DNA of 64,000 bases. It comes from Amorphophallus konjac. Lineage: Eukaryota; Streptophyta; Magnoliopsida; Alismatales; Araceae. Made by a program: the position numbers and the translations under genes. The DNA is taken from assembly GCA_022559845.1 (NCBI GenBank), contig CM040120.1:164282334-164346333 (forward strand), given 5' to 3'. A model generated the notes under the pieces. It saw only the letters and a program-made list of their open reading frames with translations. It was not told the origin of the DNA and made no database searches. The stretch's first letter is position 1, and every line of letters begins with the position of its first letter. This document shows, one piece after another, positions 1 to 10,318 of the stretch.

Positions 1-1121
1 GGCCGCGCAATGGACTGCGCGGTCTATCGAGAGACCGCACAATGGTCCGATTACTGAATAAGTTAAGGGTTTTTCTCTCTCCACATGTGGTTTGATCCTT
101 GATTGGTTTCACCCATTTCTCCGCGGATACTCCACCAAATGGGGTTTTGTTTGAATTGGTTGGAAGGTAATTCCATTATCTACGGATTTTATGTTGATAT
201 CTCGAGCTGATTTTCATTGGAAACCCTAATTTCATGGCTGACTTTTTAGGCTCGATAAATAGACCCTAAGGCCAAGCTTTGAAACGGGGGGGGGGGGGGA
301 GATTTCAAGCTCATGGCGAAGCTCTGCCGAATTCTTAAGTGACCTACAGTCAAGGAGGGAGGCTTTCTACGTCTGCATAAGCCTCCGGTTTAGGGAGTAT
401 TCGGTGTTTTTGAGTCTTTGTTGTAATAGTCCCACTGTCCTTTCTTCAGTGCATGCATTGCTTCTTTCATTCTTTGTCCACGTTTTTCATCATTGCATCC
501 CATTACACACACCCACCTACGGTTTTCCACGCCCACAGGGGTTTAAAAACCCCTAGGTATTCCCCATCCCAAGTTATTATGTTTACGTCTGCCTATTCTT
601 ATAGTTGCTACACTTCATAGTTCTGATTTGGGTTTTCTTTTGTGGTCTTCATTGTGTTTTGCAGGTCAACAGCATATTAGCACGAGGCCCATCCCCTCTG
701 GCCGGCCGAAAGGGGTGGAGGATCAGATCCCACGAGTTTAGAGTCTGGCGCTTCTACACGGCCTCATCCCATCCTTTTATAGATCAAGGCGGTCTATCAC
801 CAACCATTCAGTTCTTCATGCGACTGTCTTCGAGCCGTTCCATTGCCAGATCTGCCTTCGTCCCGCTTCATACTTCGGTGCTTTGAGCGGTCTGTCGTGT
901 GACCTTCCACTCCACTGAGCGGATCCTCCAGGACCGTCTACCCCTGCCAGCGCTGAACAATCAGGCGAGTGCTCTCCTTCTTTTCCAAGGTACGGTGTAT
1001 TTATTACACTTGGCACCTTGGTGGCGATCACACACTCACATCCCTCTATCCCCTTCTACTTTGCATTCAATTCATTTATCATATTGATATAGTAAGAGGG
1101 GTTGGAAGGATACAAAAGGGA
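1..1121 (+). mobile_element. LTR-like remnant upstream of element A
   Basis: No credible coding region is present. The stretch has the texture of a plant Ty3 LTR read on the plus strand: a TATA-like ATAAATAGA near 256-264, a 13-base G run at about 287-299, and a pyrimidine-rich stretch ending in TTTTGCAG at 656-664 that resembles a splice acceptor. The first 50 bases repeat a short motif (GACCGC..CAATGG) in inverted and direct forms. The sequence does not resemble the element A LTR at 2848-5452, so it probably belongs to a different family joined to the A pol fragment near 1122 by deletion or insertion. The assignment rests on texture only. Confidence 0.35.
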
Positions 1122-2792
1122 GCAAGGAAAAACATGTCAACAATATTCACTCAGAAGGAACTCAATTTGAGGCAAAGGAGATGGGTCGAACTATTGAAGG
1201 ACTATGACTTCGCCTTGCAGTACCATCCAGGCAAGGCAAATGTTGTGGCAGATGCTCTCAGCCATAAGTTGATGGTGCTGAGCTTGCATCGAGAATGGGA
1301 TATGATGGATGGTGTGATTGAATCAAAACCTGAGAGAAGGAAGCAATTCTGTCTCTTGGCTGGGTTGTCTGCTCAACCTACATTCTTAAATCGGATTGTT
1401 GAGGTGCAAAAGTAGGACATGGTATTGCAGAAGTTACTGAACAATGAGGACTTCCATGTGGGGATTGATGGGCTGATCATGACCTGAGGAAGGATCTGTG
1501 TACCAGATAACGTGGAATTGAAGAGGGACTTGATGCAGGAGGCTCACAGATCAAAGTTCTCCATCCATCCCAGAAGCACTAAGATGTTTCAAGATATGAA
1601 GAGGATGTATTGGTGGCCAAGAATGAAGAGAGACATAGCAGAGTTCATGTCCAAATATCTCACTTGTCAGTAGGTGAAGATTGAGCATCAAAGACTTGGA
1701 GGTCCTCTCCAGACCATTGAGATGGCACAATGGAAATGTGAACAAGTCACAATGGACTTTGTGACTAGTCTACCCATGACAAGAAGGAAGCATGATACCA
1801 TCTGGGTAATTATGGACAGATTCACAAATACTACACACTTTCTACCCATCAACAAGCAAACTCCAATCGAATCCTTAGCGAAACTGTTCATTGCTGAGAT
1901 CATTCGGTTGCATGGTGCACCTTTATCTATCATCTCTGACCGAGACCCTCGGTTCACAGTGAGATTCTGGAAGAGTCTGCAGTAGGCTATGGGGACAAAG
2001 TTGCGATTCAGCTCAACATTCCATCCTCAGACTGATGGGCAAATCGAGCGCACTATCCAGACTTTAGAAGATATGCTGAGGCCATGCAGTATTGAATCGA
2101 AGGGGAATTGGGACGATCATTTTCCTCTAATAGAATTTGCATACAATAATAGTTACCATTCCGCCATCGGAATGGCACCTTATGAAGCACTCTATGGGCG
2201 GCCATGTAGATCACCAATGTGTTGGTATGAAGTTGGTGATAAGTAGCTTTTCAGACCACAGTTGGTACAGGACTGCTCAGAGAAGATATCTATGATCAGG
2301 CAGTGACTCCTCACAGCCCAGAGCCATCAGAAAAGTTATGTAGACCGGCGGCAGAGAGAGTTAGCATTTGTAGAGGGAGACCATGTGTTCCTAAAGGTGT
2401 CTCCCACCAAGGGAGTCATGCGATTCGGGAAGAAGGGTAAGCTCAGTTCTAGATATATCGGCCCTTTCGAGATTTTGCAAAAGGTTGGCGAGGGGGCTTA
2501 TAGACTTGCACTTCCGCCTGCTCTGTCGCATGTACATCTAGTCTTTCACATCTCCATGCTTAGAAAGTATGTCCCAGATGCCTCACATGTTATAGAGTAC
2601 GAGCCCTTGGAGGTTCGAGCAGATTTGTCATATGTGGAGCAGCCTAATGAGGTCATAGACTGGAAGGAACATGTGTTAAGGAATAAAAACATCCGGCTGG
2701 TGAAGTTATGGAAGAATTCTCATTCCGAGGAAGCAACATGGGAACCGGAGGACAAGATGCGCTAGGAATATCCTCAACTATTCAGTAAGTAA
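1122..2792 (+). pseudogene. Element A: truncated Ty3/gypsy pol (RNase H end, integrase, chromodomain-like tail)
   Basis: One plus-strand frame reads through the C-terminal part of a Tekay/Del-like polyprotein. In order it shows the end of RNase H ([13 protein letters not shown], then [14 protein letters not shown], ~1149-1263), the integrase zinc region (SIHP..., ~1558-1673), the integrase core ([13 protein letters not shown], then [12 protein letters not shown], ~1750-2080) and a chromodomain-like end (VLRNKNIRLVKLW, ~2674-2712). Reverse transcriptase, protease and gag are missing, so this is a fragment. The frame holds in-frame stops at 1413, 1485, 1671, 1983, 2244, 2304 and 2763 but no frameshift. 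The true end is the TAA at 2790-2792. One zinc-finger cysteine reads Tyr (KYLTCQ where the family has C-L-T-C). It is a dead copy; the family call is firm. Confidence 0.9.
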
Positions 2793-2810
2793 TCTTAAAA
2801 ATTTCAAGTT

Positions 2811-2847
2811 AATTTTGAGGATGAAATTATTTTTAAGGGGGAGAGGA
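2811..2847 (+). promoter_or_regulatory. Element A polypurine tract and conserved pre-LTR motif
   Basis: TTTTGAGGATGAAATT (from 2813) is the degenerate form of the TTCGAGGACGAAATT motif found just before the 3' LTR of Tekay/Del elements. It is followed by a purine run (AAGGGGGAGAGGA) that abuts TGTTAGGA at 2848. This is the priming site for plus-strand DNA synthesis and it fixes the LTR start. Confidence 0.75.
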
Positions 2848-3780
2848 TGTTAGGATCACCAATTGGGCACTGGCCCAATTGGGTACAATTCAGGCCCATT
2901 AACACAATGAACTAGAAATCTAAACAGAATATTGAAGGATCTTTAGGAATTCATAACTTAACCTAGGAAGGTCAGAATTAAGTGAAACCAAAGCCCGTGC
3001 AATGGTCATTGGGTAAAGAACAACTTAGCTGAAGATTATAACTTCTGAAAAATAGGCCTAATAGGAGATAAGAGGGAGTTTATGATAATAGGTCGAAATA
3101 GTTACAGAAAATACTGTCATCTGTTGAAATTAGGACTTCTTGGCCCATAGTCAACCAAATGGGTTGAAACTAAGTCCATTAGAAAGTTTGGGCCCTTACC
3201 CAAACTCTTCTGTTGAGATGGAAACACAATTCGTACAAGAACCCAAGGTTCTGAGCCCATTGTCACCAACTGTCACGGAGAGGTGTGGCTGTTGAGAAAA
3301 TTCACATGTAAATAATTAGAAATTCATAACTTCGTTTGTAGTTATTTAAATGACCTGCAACCAAGGCCATGAACTTGAATGGGATGTTAGCTACATCTTC
3401 TATGTTGAGGTCAAGGCCAAATTCTGCATGGATACTAGAGTTATACCTGAATTATCTCGGGCTACCAAAAGGTCCCGACTGGAATGGGGGAGAATAAACG
3501 TTAATCTTGAGAAAATCATAACTCATGCTAGGGTTGATGAAATTCGAAGAAACCACGTCCCAAGGTTAGATCAGGAAGTCCACTCGACTTCATCGGAAGA
3601 CGTCCCAACCCATATCTCAACAGAAGAGCGCCCCCACCCGTGTTTATGACCGATAGATGAAGGGTCACGTCTGTTCAAACCTGAAAAGGTGCATGGCCTT
3701 AACTTCTCTCCAACTAGCAAACCTTGGGAGTGGGATTAAGCCTCGTGGGTCATTGGAAAACCCTAGGGAGGCTTGAAATC

Positions 3781-3790
3781 CATATAAGGA
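3781..3790 (+). promoter_or_regulatory. Possible TATA box of the element A LTR
   Basis: CATATAAGGA lies about 930 bases into the LTR, in the orientation of the element. It is followed by a GT-rich stretch that could hold the transcription start. This is a motif match only. Confidence 0.35.
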
Positions 3791-4582
3791 GGTGGGTTTC
3801 GTGGGTAGTAAGCCCTTAGCAACCATTCTCTTCAAGTCTTCACCATCTACTGTCCTTCTTGAGTGAGAGAGGGTGAGAGACCTTGACTCTGCATGGGAGG
3901 ATGATCCGGCATGTGGAGGATGATCCTGCAAAGCCCTAGGATGAAGGGAAAAGCTTTAGGAGGATCTGGGGTATGGATCTCATCCCCGGATCATTGGTCT
4001 AACACTTTGAAGGTAGGCACCTACCCTCAAATCTTAGGGGTCAATGATGCATTAGAACAATTTCTAAGTAGTTTTTGTACATTAAAGAGAGACTAAGGGT
4101 ATGTGGGATCATCTGGCAGTCATCAAGTTTTGTTTATTAGTTATGTGGCTCAGTCCGAATCCTAATTATTCACATTAAGATCTCAAGTTGGACACTGTTG
4201 CTGTTGCATCAGTACGTTACTATAACTCATTACGGAGTCCCTTCTGTTTGGTGTTTGTCATGACATGTAGGCAGGAGCTAGGGATCATTAGCATGATGAA
4301 ATATGTCCAAATACATGAAAGATATCATAATTAGATTATGCAATTTGATAATTCTGTAACAAAAATCTTGCTGGTAACTTGATCATGTTTTGTTTCGCAA
4401 CAGTAAGCTTATAAGTATGATTGGCCCACTTAAACCATATGGAAGCATGCTTATGTTATGATAAGATAAGATTAAGTATGATACGAATATTGTAATATGA
4501 ATATGAATGTGAATGCGAATACGATGTGAATGTTATGAATGAAAAATAGCAGCATTCTGTGAGGTTAGACTTCGGTCCCTTC

Positions 4583-4741
4583 TGCGGGATGGCGATACGT
4601 AACACCGCGGAAGTAAAAGAACCCAAGGGACGGTGATACGTAATACCTTGGTTAAAATCCTATGATTTGGCTGGTTCGTTCTATGGGATGGTGATACGTA
4701 ACGCCACAGAAACCATGGGACGGCGATACGTAACGCCCCGT
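4583..4741 (+). repeat. Four palindromic TACGTA-core repeats in the A LTR
   Basis: Four copies of GGYGATACGTAAYRCC lie at roughly 4590, 4631, 4690 and 4722, each preceded by GGGAYG or GGGATG. The flanks GGCG and CGCC are complementary, so each copy is a small imperfect palindrome around ATACGTAA. TACGTA is the known plant A-box, a bZIP binding core. Copy 2 is the most degraded (TAATACC). A role as an LTR enhancer is inference. Confidence 0.7.
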
Positions 4742-5452
4742 GCGGTATTGAGTCTAGGTGGTAGTTCACTCTCGGGTCTGCGCAGTACTCTTTCGTTCGT
4801 TTGTGTGTGGGCCTCCTGTGTTTAAGGCAGCTGTTTGGTTCCATGAATAATGTAAGAAGTGTAACTTGTGAAAATGTGCAATTAATCATTTATTGGGGAT
4901 TTAGTGCATGCACAAGTATTTTATATGTTAGATAATAAACGTGTATTTTCACGTATGATTACCTTTAAGCAAATGAGAATGAATGGATTATGATATTGTT
5001 AACATTTGAATTATGTATATGAATTGGATATATGAATGCGAGTTAACCCCAATTTGATTAGGCTGCCTACTGAGTGCCACACTCATCCCCTTGTAACACA
5101 CGTTTTCATGGGACACAGTAGAGGAGGTCGAGGAGGAGGTTGCGGCCGAGGAGTAGTTCTAGTCCTCCCTACATCAGGGTAGACTATGGATATTTATCTT
5201 TCACATTATAGATAGTTTATGGATTGGTGATCATGTATGGACTTATATGTATTTGGACAATGGACATGTATTTTTGGATTATGAATGGTTAAGATGTTAT
5301 TTACATTTCATGTAATTATGGTCTTTCTCTCTCTCTCTCTCATGCGAATATATATATATGTGTGCTTCCGCGATACGTATGACGTAATGTTTCGAGGTTC
5401 GATTGGAAAAACAATTGCCCATAAATTGGGAATCAGATCTCGGGGCATTACA

Positions 5453-6603
5453 CCTTTGCACTTGGGAGGTTGGTCTAAAATGCTTGATCTGCCAGTTACA
5501 CTTCCTCAAACTGCCTTGCTTGATTTTCACATAAGCTTATCAACTGAATATCAGCCATAAAGAACTCTTGGATGTGGAACTTCATTGCTTCATTCCCTTT
5601 GCCTTGCACTGCTGTTGGCTGGCCTTGTTCAATGCATCATATCACATGACATCATTGGATGGTATCTTTATGTAGCCAACAGATACCAATGCTGACTTTG
5701 ACCTTAAACTTATACATGTTGACATTATTGAATCCATATAAGACTCATCAATGATTCATGGTCAGACATCATCAAAACAATAGAATCAAACATGTTCCAC
5801 ACCTGCCCCACATTCTCCCCCTTTTTGATGATGGCAACTATGAGTCATTATGAGTTCATCATGAGTCATTCTTTAAGGAGTTATAGACATGAAATAGGCA
5901 ACGACTCATCAAAACATCTCCCCCTTTGCCATCAGCAAAGATGGCTCAAATTAAGGCCAATTACAAAGTCTGAATTATAAGCATATGGGGTTGTATGAGA
6001 AGATTAAAGGCTTAAATGCCAAGCACAAGCAGGCGAGCAATTGGGTCCCATTCACGGCATAATGTGAGAGACCAATTCAGCAGCAAGCTTGTTGGGTCCC
6101 AATTGTTGGGTCACTTTGTTTTGGTACAAACCATGGTTTATGTAACAGAGAGGAAGGCTGATACCAATTGAAAAGATAACTGAAACCAATTTTTGACTTC
6201 AATAAGGTGTATGCATCAAACATTAAGGAGACTTGACAATAGATCAGTTAGGCAACCAATGAGTAAAGCAAATCAACAAGAGCAGTTCGACAGCCATTGA
6301 ACTGAGTTGGTTTTCAGGGTTTTCAGATTTTTAGGTTGTTTTCTATGCAATGCAATGAAATAAGAAAATGCAAACCAACCAATGACATGGATTGAACTAT
6401 TACCAATTGCTTTAGATAGATGATGCTTTCATAGCAGCCAGGAGAGTTTATCGCAAATGGTCCAGAGTTATCAGGGTCCCAGGGTTGTCAAACAATATGA
6501 GAGCATGTATCAACAAAAGCCAGGACAGCCAGACAAAAGTCTTGACACAAGGGGTCGACCCTTGGGGTCGACAATTGGAATTGTAAAAGCACCAAAGACC
6601 AAG
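5453..6603 (-). mobile_element. Element E, left part: Ty1/copia-like remnant
   Basis: No intact gene. On the minus strand there are two purine tracts of the kind found near the 3' end of SIRE/Tork copia elements: GCCATCATCAAAAAGGGGGA (complement of about 5818-5837) and GCAAAGGGGGAGATG (complement of about 5917-5931). The first may mark the start of a copia 3' LTR running left. A GGGTCGACCCTTGGGGTCGAC-like stretch lies at 6551-6571. The last five bases (CCAAG) are the target duplication of element C; E resumes at 36879. Family assignment is tentative. Confidence 0.4.
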
Positions 6604-6635
6604 TGTCACGTCCCGACTCGTAAATCCGGTCCAGT
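6604..6635 (-). mobile_element. Element C 3' LTR, outer 32 bp
   Basis: TGTCACGTCCCGACTCG and onward matches the first bases of the intact C LTR at 30810. The match breaks after CCAGT (6631-6635), which is the B target duplication, and resumes at 25606. Confidence 0.9.
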
Positions 6636-9600
6636 TGTAATGCCCTGGATCTTGATGGATCTTTGTTGGATCTTTCGGGTCTGTTTCGGATTGGTTTCGT
6701 TGAGTTTCGGTTCGCTTTTGTGGCTTCCGAGTTGAGTTTGACGAGCCGTGTGGGTTTTTCTCACGTACTAGTTACGGAACCCTACGGTGAGTTTGTTTGT
6801 CAATTCTCGAACTCGTGGATGCTACAGCGACGATGTACTCGTCGAGCCGGTCGTCTCGACTATTTTTGCGTATTTTTCTGAATTTGTGTATTTTCGAAAG
6901 TTTCGGAATTTTCAGAAATTAGGAAAATTTCCTAATTTCTTTCTTTTTCTTTTTTCTTTCCTCTTTCTTCCCTCATTCGCGCGACCGTCCCTCTCTCTCC
7001 CGTTCTCTCCCCTTTTCGGCTCCGGCTGCAGACGGAGGCGTAGGTGGGCGAGGCGGTGAAGCCGTGGAGCTGGTTGGATGCGCGATGGAGCGAGGATCGG
7101 ATCGATTCTGGCGCGATCCCGAACGGTGGATTCAAAGTCGGTGAAATCAGTTCGTGAGTGGTTTTCGGCGTGGTTTAGTCCCTTCGGGGCACGGTTTCTT
7201 CGGTGGAGGTAGGGTGACGGATCCTTGCTTCGTCCTCTTCGTTTTCCCTGCCATTGCACGTCGTTCGGCTAAGAAACGAGCGTGTTTGGGCTTGTTTTGC
7301 CTAAACCGTGATTTTCGTGGTTTTTAGGGTCGGCCGGTAAACGGTGACCATTTGCGGCGTAGTTAGTCTCTAACTGACCGCAGGGATGTTAGAATCCCAT
7401 CCACGTTGATTTCGTGCGATTTGGTGTTCATTCGAGGCCGGTAGAAGCCCGGGAACCTCGGTGACCCACTTAGGGTTGATTTGTCTAAATCGCCCGAATC
7501 TTGCGTTTTTGGTGTTGCATGTGGGCTTTTGAGCCCTTGATGTTGTCTTTTGTCGTTGCGGTGTGTTTCCCCTGCGTTTCGGCGTGAATGGGGCGTGGAA
7601 CGGGCCGATCCGGCCATTCCTATGTTTTCCCGCCGTAACCGAAGTAGCGGTCATGCCAGCGACCGCTACTTGCTTTAGCGGCCCTACGACTGACCGTCGT
7701 TTGGTCTGAGCGTTTAGCCTTTTGCTTCTGGGTGAGTGACGGCCCTAGGGTGGTGCGTCATTCCGTGTAACGCGCCAGTGACTGGCGTTACTTGCGTTTG
7801 TCGTTTTTCTTGGGGTTGAGTCGGTTGGTCTAACGCGCTTGACCCAGTGCGTTAGATGGAAGTAGCGCGCCTTGCCCAGGCCGTTACTTGCCGTTGACTG
7901 ACGTTGACTCGTTGAGGCGTTGCCTCTAACGGTCGAGCCCTTGTGCGTCGTTTGAGTGTAACGCGCCTGCCCCTGGCCGTTACATTCTGTGTGGACGAGG
8001 TCAGGTGGCTATACCGTTGGAAGTGACGGTAGAGTCCCTGTGCGTCGTTTGTGAGTAACGCACATGCCTCTGTCCGTCGTTTGCTGTTGTGCTGGGTTGA
8101 GGGTGGCCATGCCGTTGAAGTAACGGATGGGCCCTGCGCGTCGTTTGTCTCTGACGGCCCTCTCCTGCCGCGTCGTTTTGCTGTAACGCGCCTGGCGTTG
8201 TGCGTTACTTCACGTTGGTTTGGGTTTGCTGCACCGTTGGATGTGACGGTGGGGACCCCGTGCGTCGTTTGCTTGTAACGCGCCTAGAGCCGTGCGTTAC
8301 TTGGCTTTTGTGTGGTTTTGTAGGTTATCAGGGTGGTGTGTGACGGCCTGGTGTCCGTCCGTCATTTGGGAAATAACGGCCCTGAGCTAGACCGTCACTT
8401 GCTAGTAGCGGTCTAGGGCTGGTGCGTTACTTTCCTTTGTGCCTTGGTTTTCCGCCCGATGATTCTGTGTGTCTTGGCTTGTCCTTGTGGTCTGCCCGTT
8501 GTCCCGTGGATGTCTCTTGATGTCCTATGAGGGTTAAGACTACGTTGTAAGGTAGCCAGGAGTCTTCTTACTTGTGGTAGGATTCTTGATCCTACTCTTG
8601 TATGCTGTTGTTGTTTGGTTCGGTCAACCCGGTTTGACCCAGTGGTTGACATGTGACCTTGTTTGTGCGTGTCTTGGCGGTTCTGTCCTGTCCGAGACAC
8701 TGCTTCTGGATGCTTCGAGGTGTTGTTCTACCTCGGTTTGCGTGTCCAGCTGTGCTGAGGGTTCTTGATGTTCCCTCAGGTCTCCGTGTGTTGTTTTCTG
8801 CGGAGCGTGGTTTCTCTGGCTTAGGATTAGACCGATTGGCGGCTTGTTCCGCTGTTGTGACGATCTTGCCTTTGAGTCGTTTGACTCAGGATCGTTACGT
8901 AGGAGGTCTAGTTGCTTGTCCTGAGTTGTCGGCAGTGGCGATGCTGCCATTTGGTGCCTCGAAGTACGTGTTGAGGGGCGTGGTTGCCCGTTTGTACTTC
9001 GGCACTTGTGTTTGAGCTTCTGTGTCGTGTGAAGCCTCCACTTGTGTGACCTAAGGCCTAGAGGTGCCGACCCGCTAGCGGATGGCGGAGGGTTTTCCCG
9101 TGAGCGGTTTTTAGTTAGTTCCGCGGGCTCCTAGTCAACGGTAGCGTCCTGCCGAGGGAGAATACTAGCTAGAGGACCTGGCTTAGACTATAGCCAGTGT
9201 GTGCACACGTGGTCAGGGACTAGGACTTACGTCGACGGGCGTGACCCTGACTAGTTACTTGTTTTGCTGTTACTGTTTGGTTCAGCTGGTGTCTACATCT
9301 CTGCTGTTGTTACAGCAGTACTGTAGGTGAGACACTTGAGGTGCGGCGTAAGACGTCAGTGGACGCAGCTGGCTTTCTAAGGGGGTGCTTCCGTCACGTG
9401 ACGCGTAGCTTTCGCGTTTTCTTGCGCGTTGTGACCTTTGCGAGTTGCCCGTTCGTGGCTGCACTCGGGGTCAGTGTTTTGTTGTCCGCACGGTGTTCTG
9501 TTCGTGCGTGGGGCTTTGTGCACGACGTTCTCTGTCGTGTTTTGTCTGCTTCTCGGCGTCGGCGTTCGCCTTCGCCTTTGTTGGGCTGGTTGACAGACTG

Positions 9601-10304
9601 ATGTACCCTTCTGTGTGAGTTTAGGGTCATCCATCTGTTGCCTTTTGTTTGGAGTAGTTTGGGATACCGAGGTTAGTTCGGTAGCCGCTTGTTTGGTGCG
9701 GGTTCTCACCCTCTCCTGCGTGTTCCCTACTCCTACTTCCCGTCTGTTCCTTTACAGCTTTGTAGTGTAGCTTTCCTGCTTTGCTACGTTGCTGTCTTGC
9801 TGCGTTTGTTGCTGCTTCCGTTGCTTAGCTTTGTGCGTTTTCCAGTGGGGATCCGCGTGACCCCTACTGAGTTTCTGTTGAGACTCACCCCTGCTGCTTT
9901 TCAGGTGGGTTTCGCCGTCTGCCTCTGCTGTTCTTGGTGGAGTGCTCGCTTGCTGTTGTAGCTGCCAGCCGTACCTGCGTCGGGCTTCTCCCGACTTCTG
10001 TGTACGTTTCTTTCTGTCGTACTGTACTGTGCTAGACTTGTTGTCTTTCCTTTGGGCTGGACTCTGTGTATAATTGTAATTGAATTATTAATGAACTGTA
10101 ATTTTATTTCTGCTACTTTAGCAATCCAATCTAATGAAATTATTGCTTACTGTTATATCTCTGTGGCTTCAATGTACTCTACACATGCCTTTTATCCCTT
10201 CGGCGCTTTCCCGCGCTTGGGAGGCCTCGCGGGTCCCATGTGGTATCACGTGTATTCGGTATTTATACCGGGTGCACCGGGTATCCGGAATCCGGGTCGC
10301 TACA
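6636..10304 (+). mobile_element. Element B 5' LTR
   Basis: It begins TGTAATGCCCTGG and ends GGTCGCTACA, directly before the primer site. The first kilobase contains two CT-rich tracts and a segment conserved in the 3' copy. The middle (7641-8434) is the palindrome array. The last 1.8 kb is depleted in A on the plus strand and carries the segments shared with the D LTR: CCCGCTAGCGGATGGCGGAG, GTGTGCACACGTGG, GGATCCGCGTGACCCC. ORFs here are artefacts of the low A content. I saw no convincing TATA box. Confidence 0.9.
7641..8434 (+). repeat. Array of about 18 short imperfect palindromes in the B 5' LTR
   Basis: Units of about 30 bases, spaced roughly every 30-60 bases, have the plan GTRACG-S-N(10-14)-S-CGTYAC followed by TT. 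The clearest is at 7642-7671: arms AAGTAGCGGTC and GACCGCTACTT, 11 perfect pairs and an 8-base loop. Others: GTAACGCGCCAG / CTGGCGTTAC (7767-7791), CTAACGCGCT / AGTGCGTTAG (7830-7855), TGTAACGCGCC / GGCCGTTACA (7957-7984). Arms change in matched ways between units (TAGCG with CGCTA, TAACG with CGTTA). Other units pair only partly. The function is unknown. Confidence 0.85.
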
Positions 10305-10306
10305 GG

Positions 10307-10318
10307 TGGTATCAGAGC
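10307..10318 (+). promoter_or_regulatory. Element B primer binding site (initiator Met tRNA)
   Basis: TGGTATCAGAGC lies two bases after the 5' LTR. It is complementary to the 3' end of plant initiator methionine tRNA and identical to the sites of D, C, F and I. Confidence 0.93.

Larger units (their letters stand above)
2848..5452 (+). mobile_element. Element A 3' LTR
   Basis: It starts TGTTAG right after the polypurine tract and ends GCATTACA, giving about 2.6 kb with TG...CA ends. A TATA-like CATATAAGGA lies at 3781-3790. Four repeats around a TACGTA core lie at 4583-4741. A (TC)n and (AT)n tract occupies about 5322-5360. No matching 5' LTR is in the window, so the right end is inferred from the ACA terminus and no target duplication could be checked. 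ORFs inside it have no recognisable domains. Confidence 0.65.

Noticed and set aside
287..299. 13-base G run as a regulatory G-quadruplex
   Set aside because: It is a single homopolymer with no further G runs nearby; slippage or a sequencing artefact is a simpler explanation.
7641..8434. CRISPR array, because of short palindromic repeats with spacers
   Set aside because: The units are degenerate, spacing is irregular, there is no cas gene, and the array lies inside a plant LTR and is copied in both LTRs.
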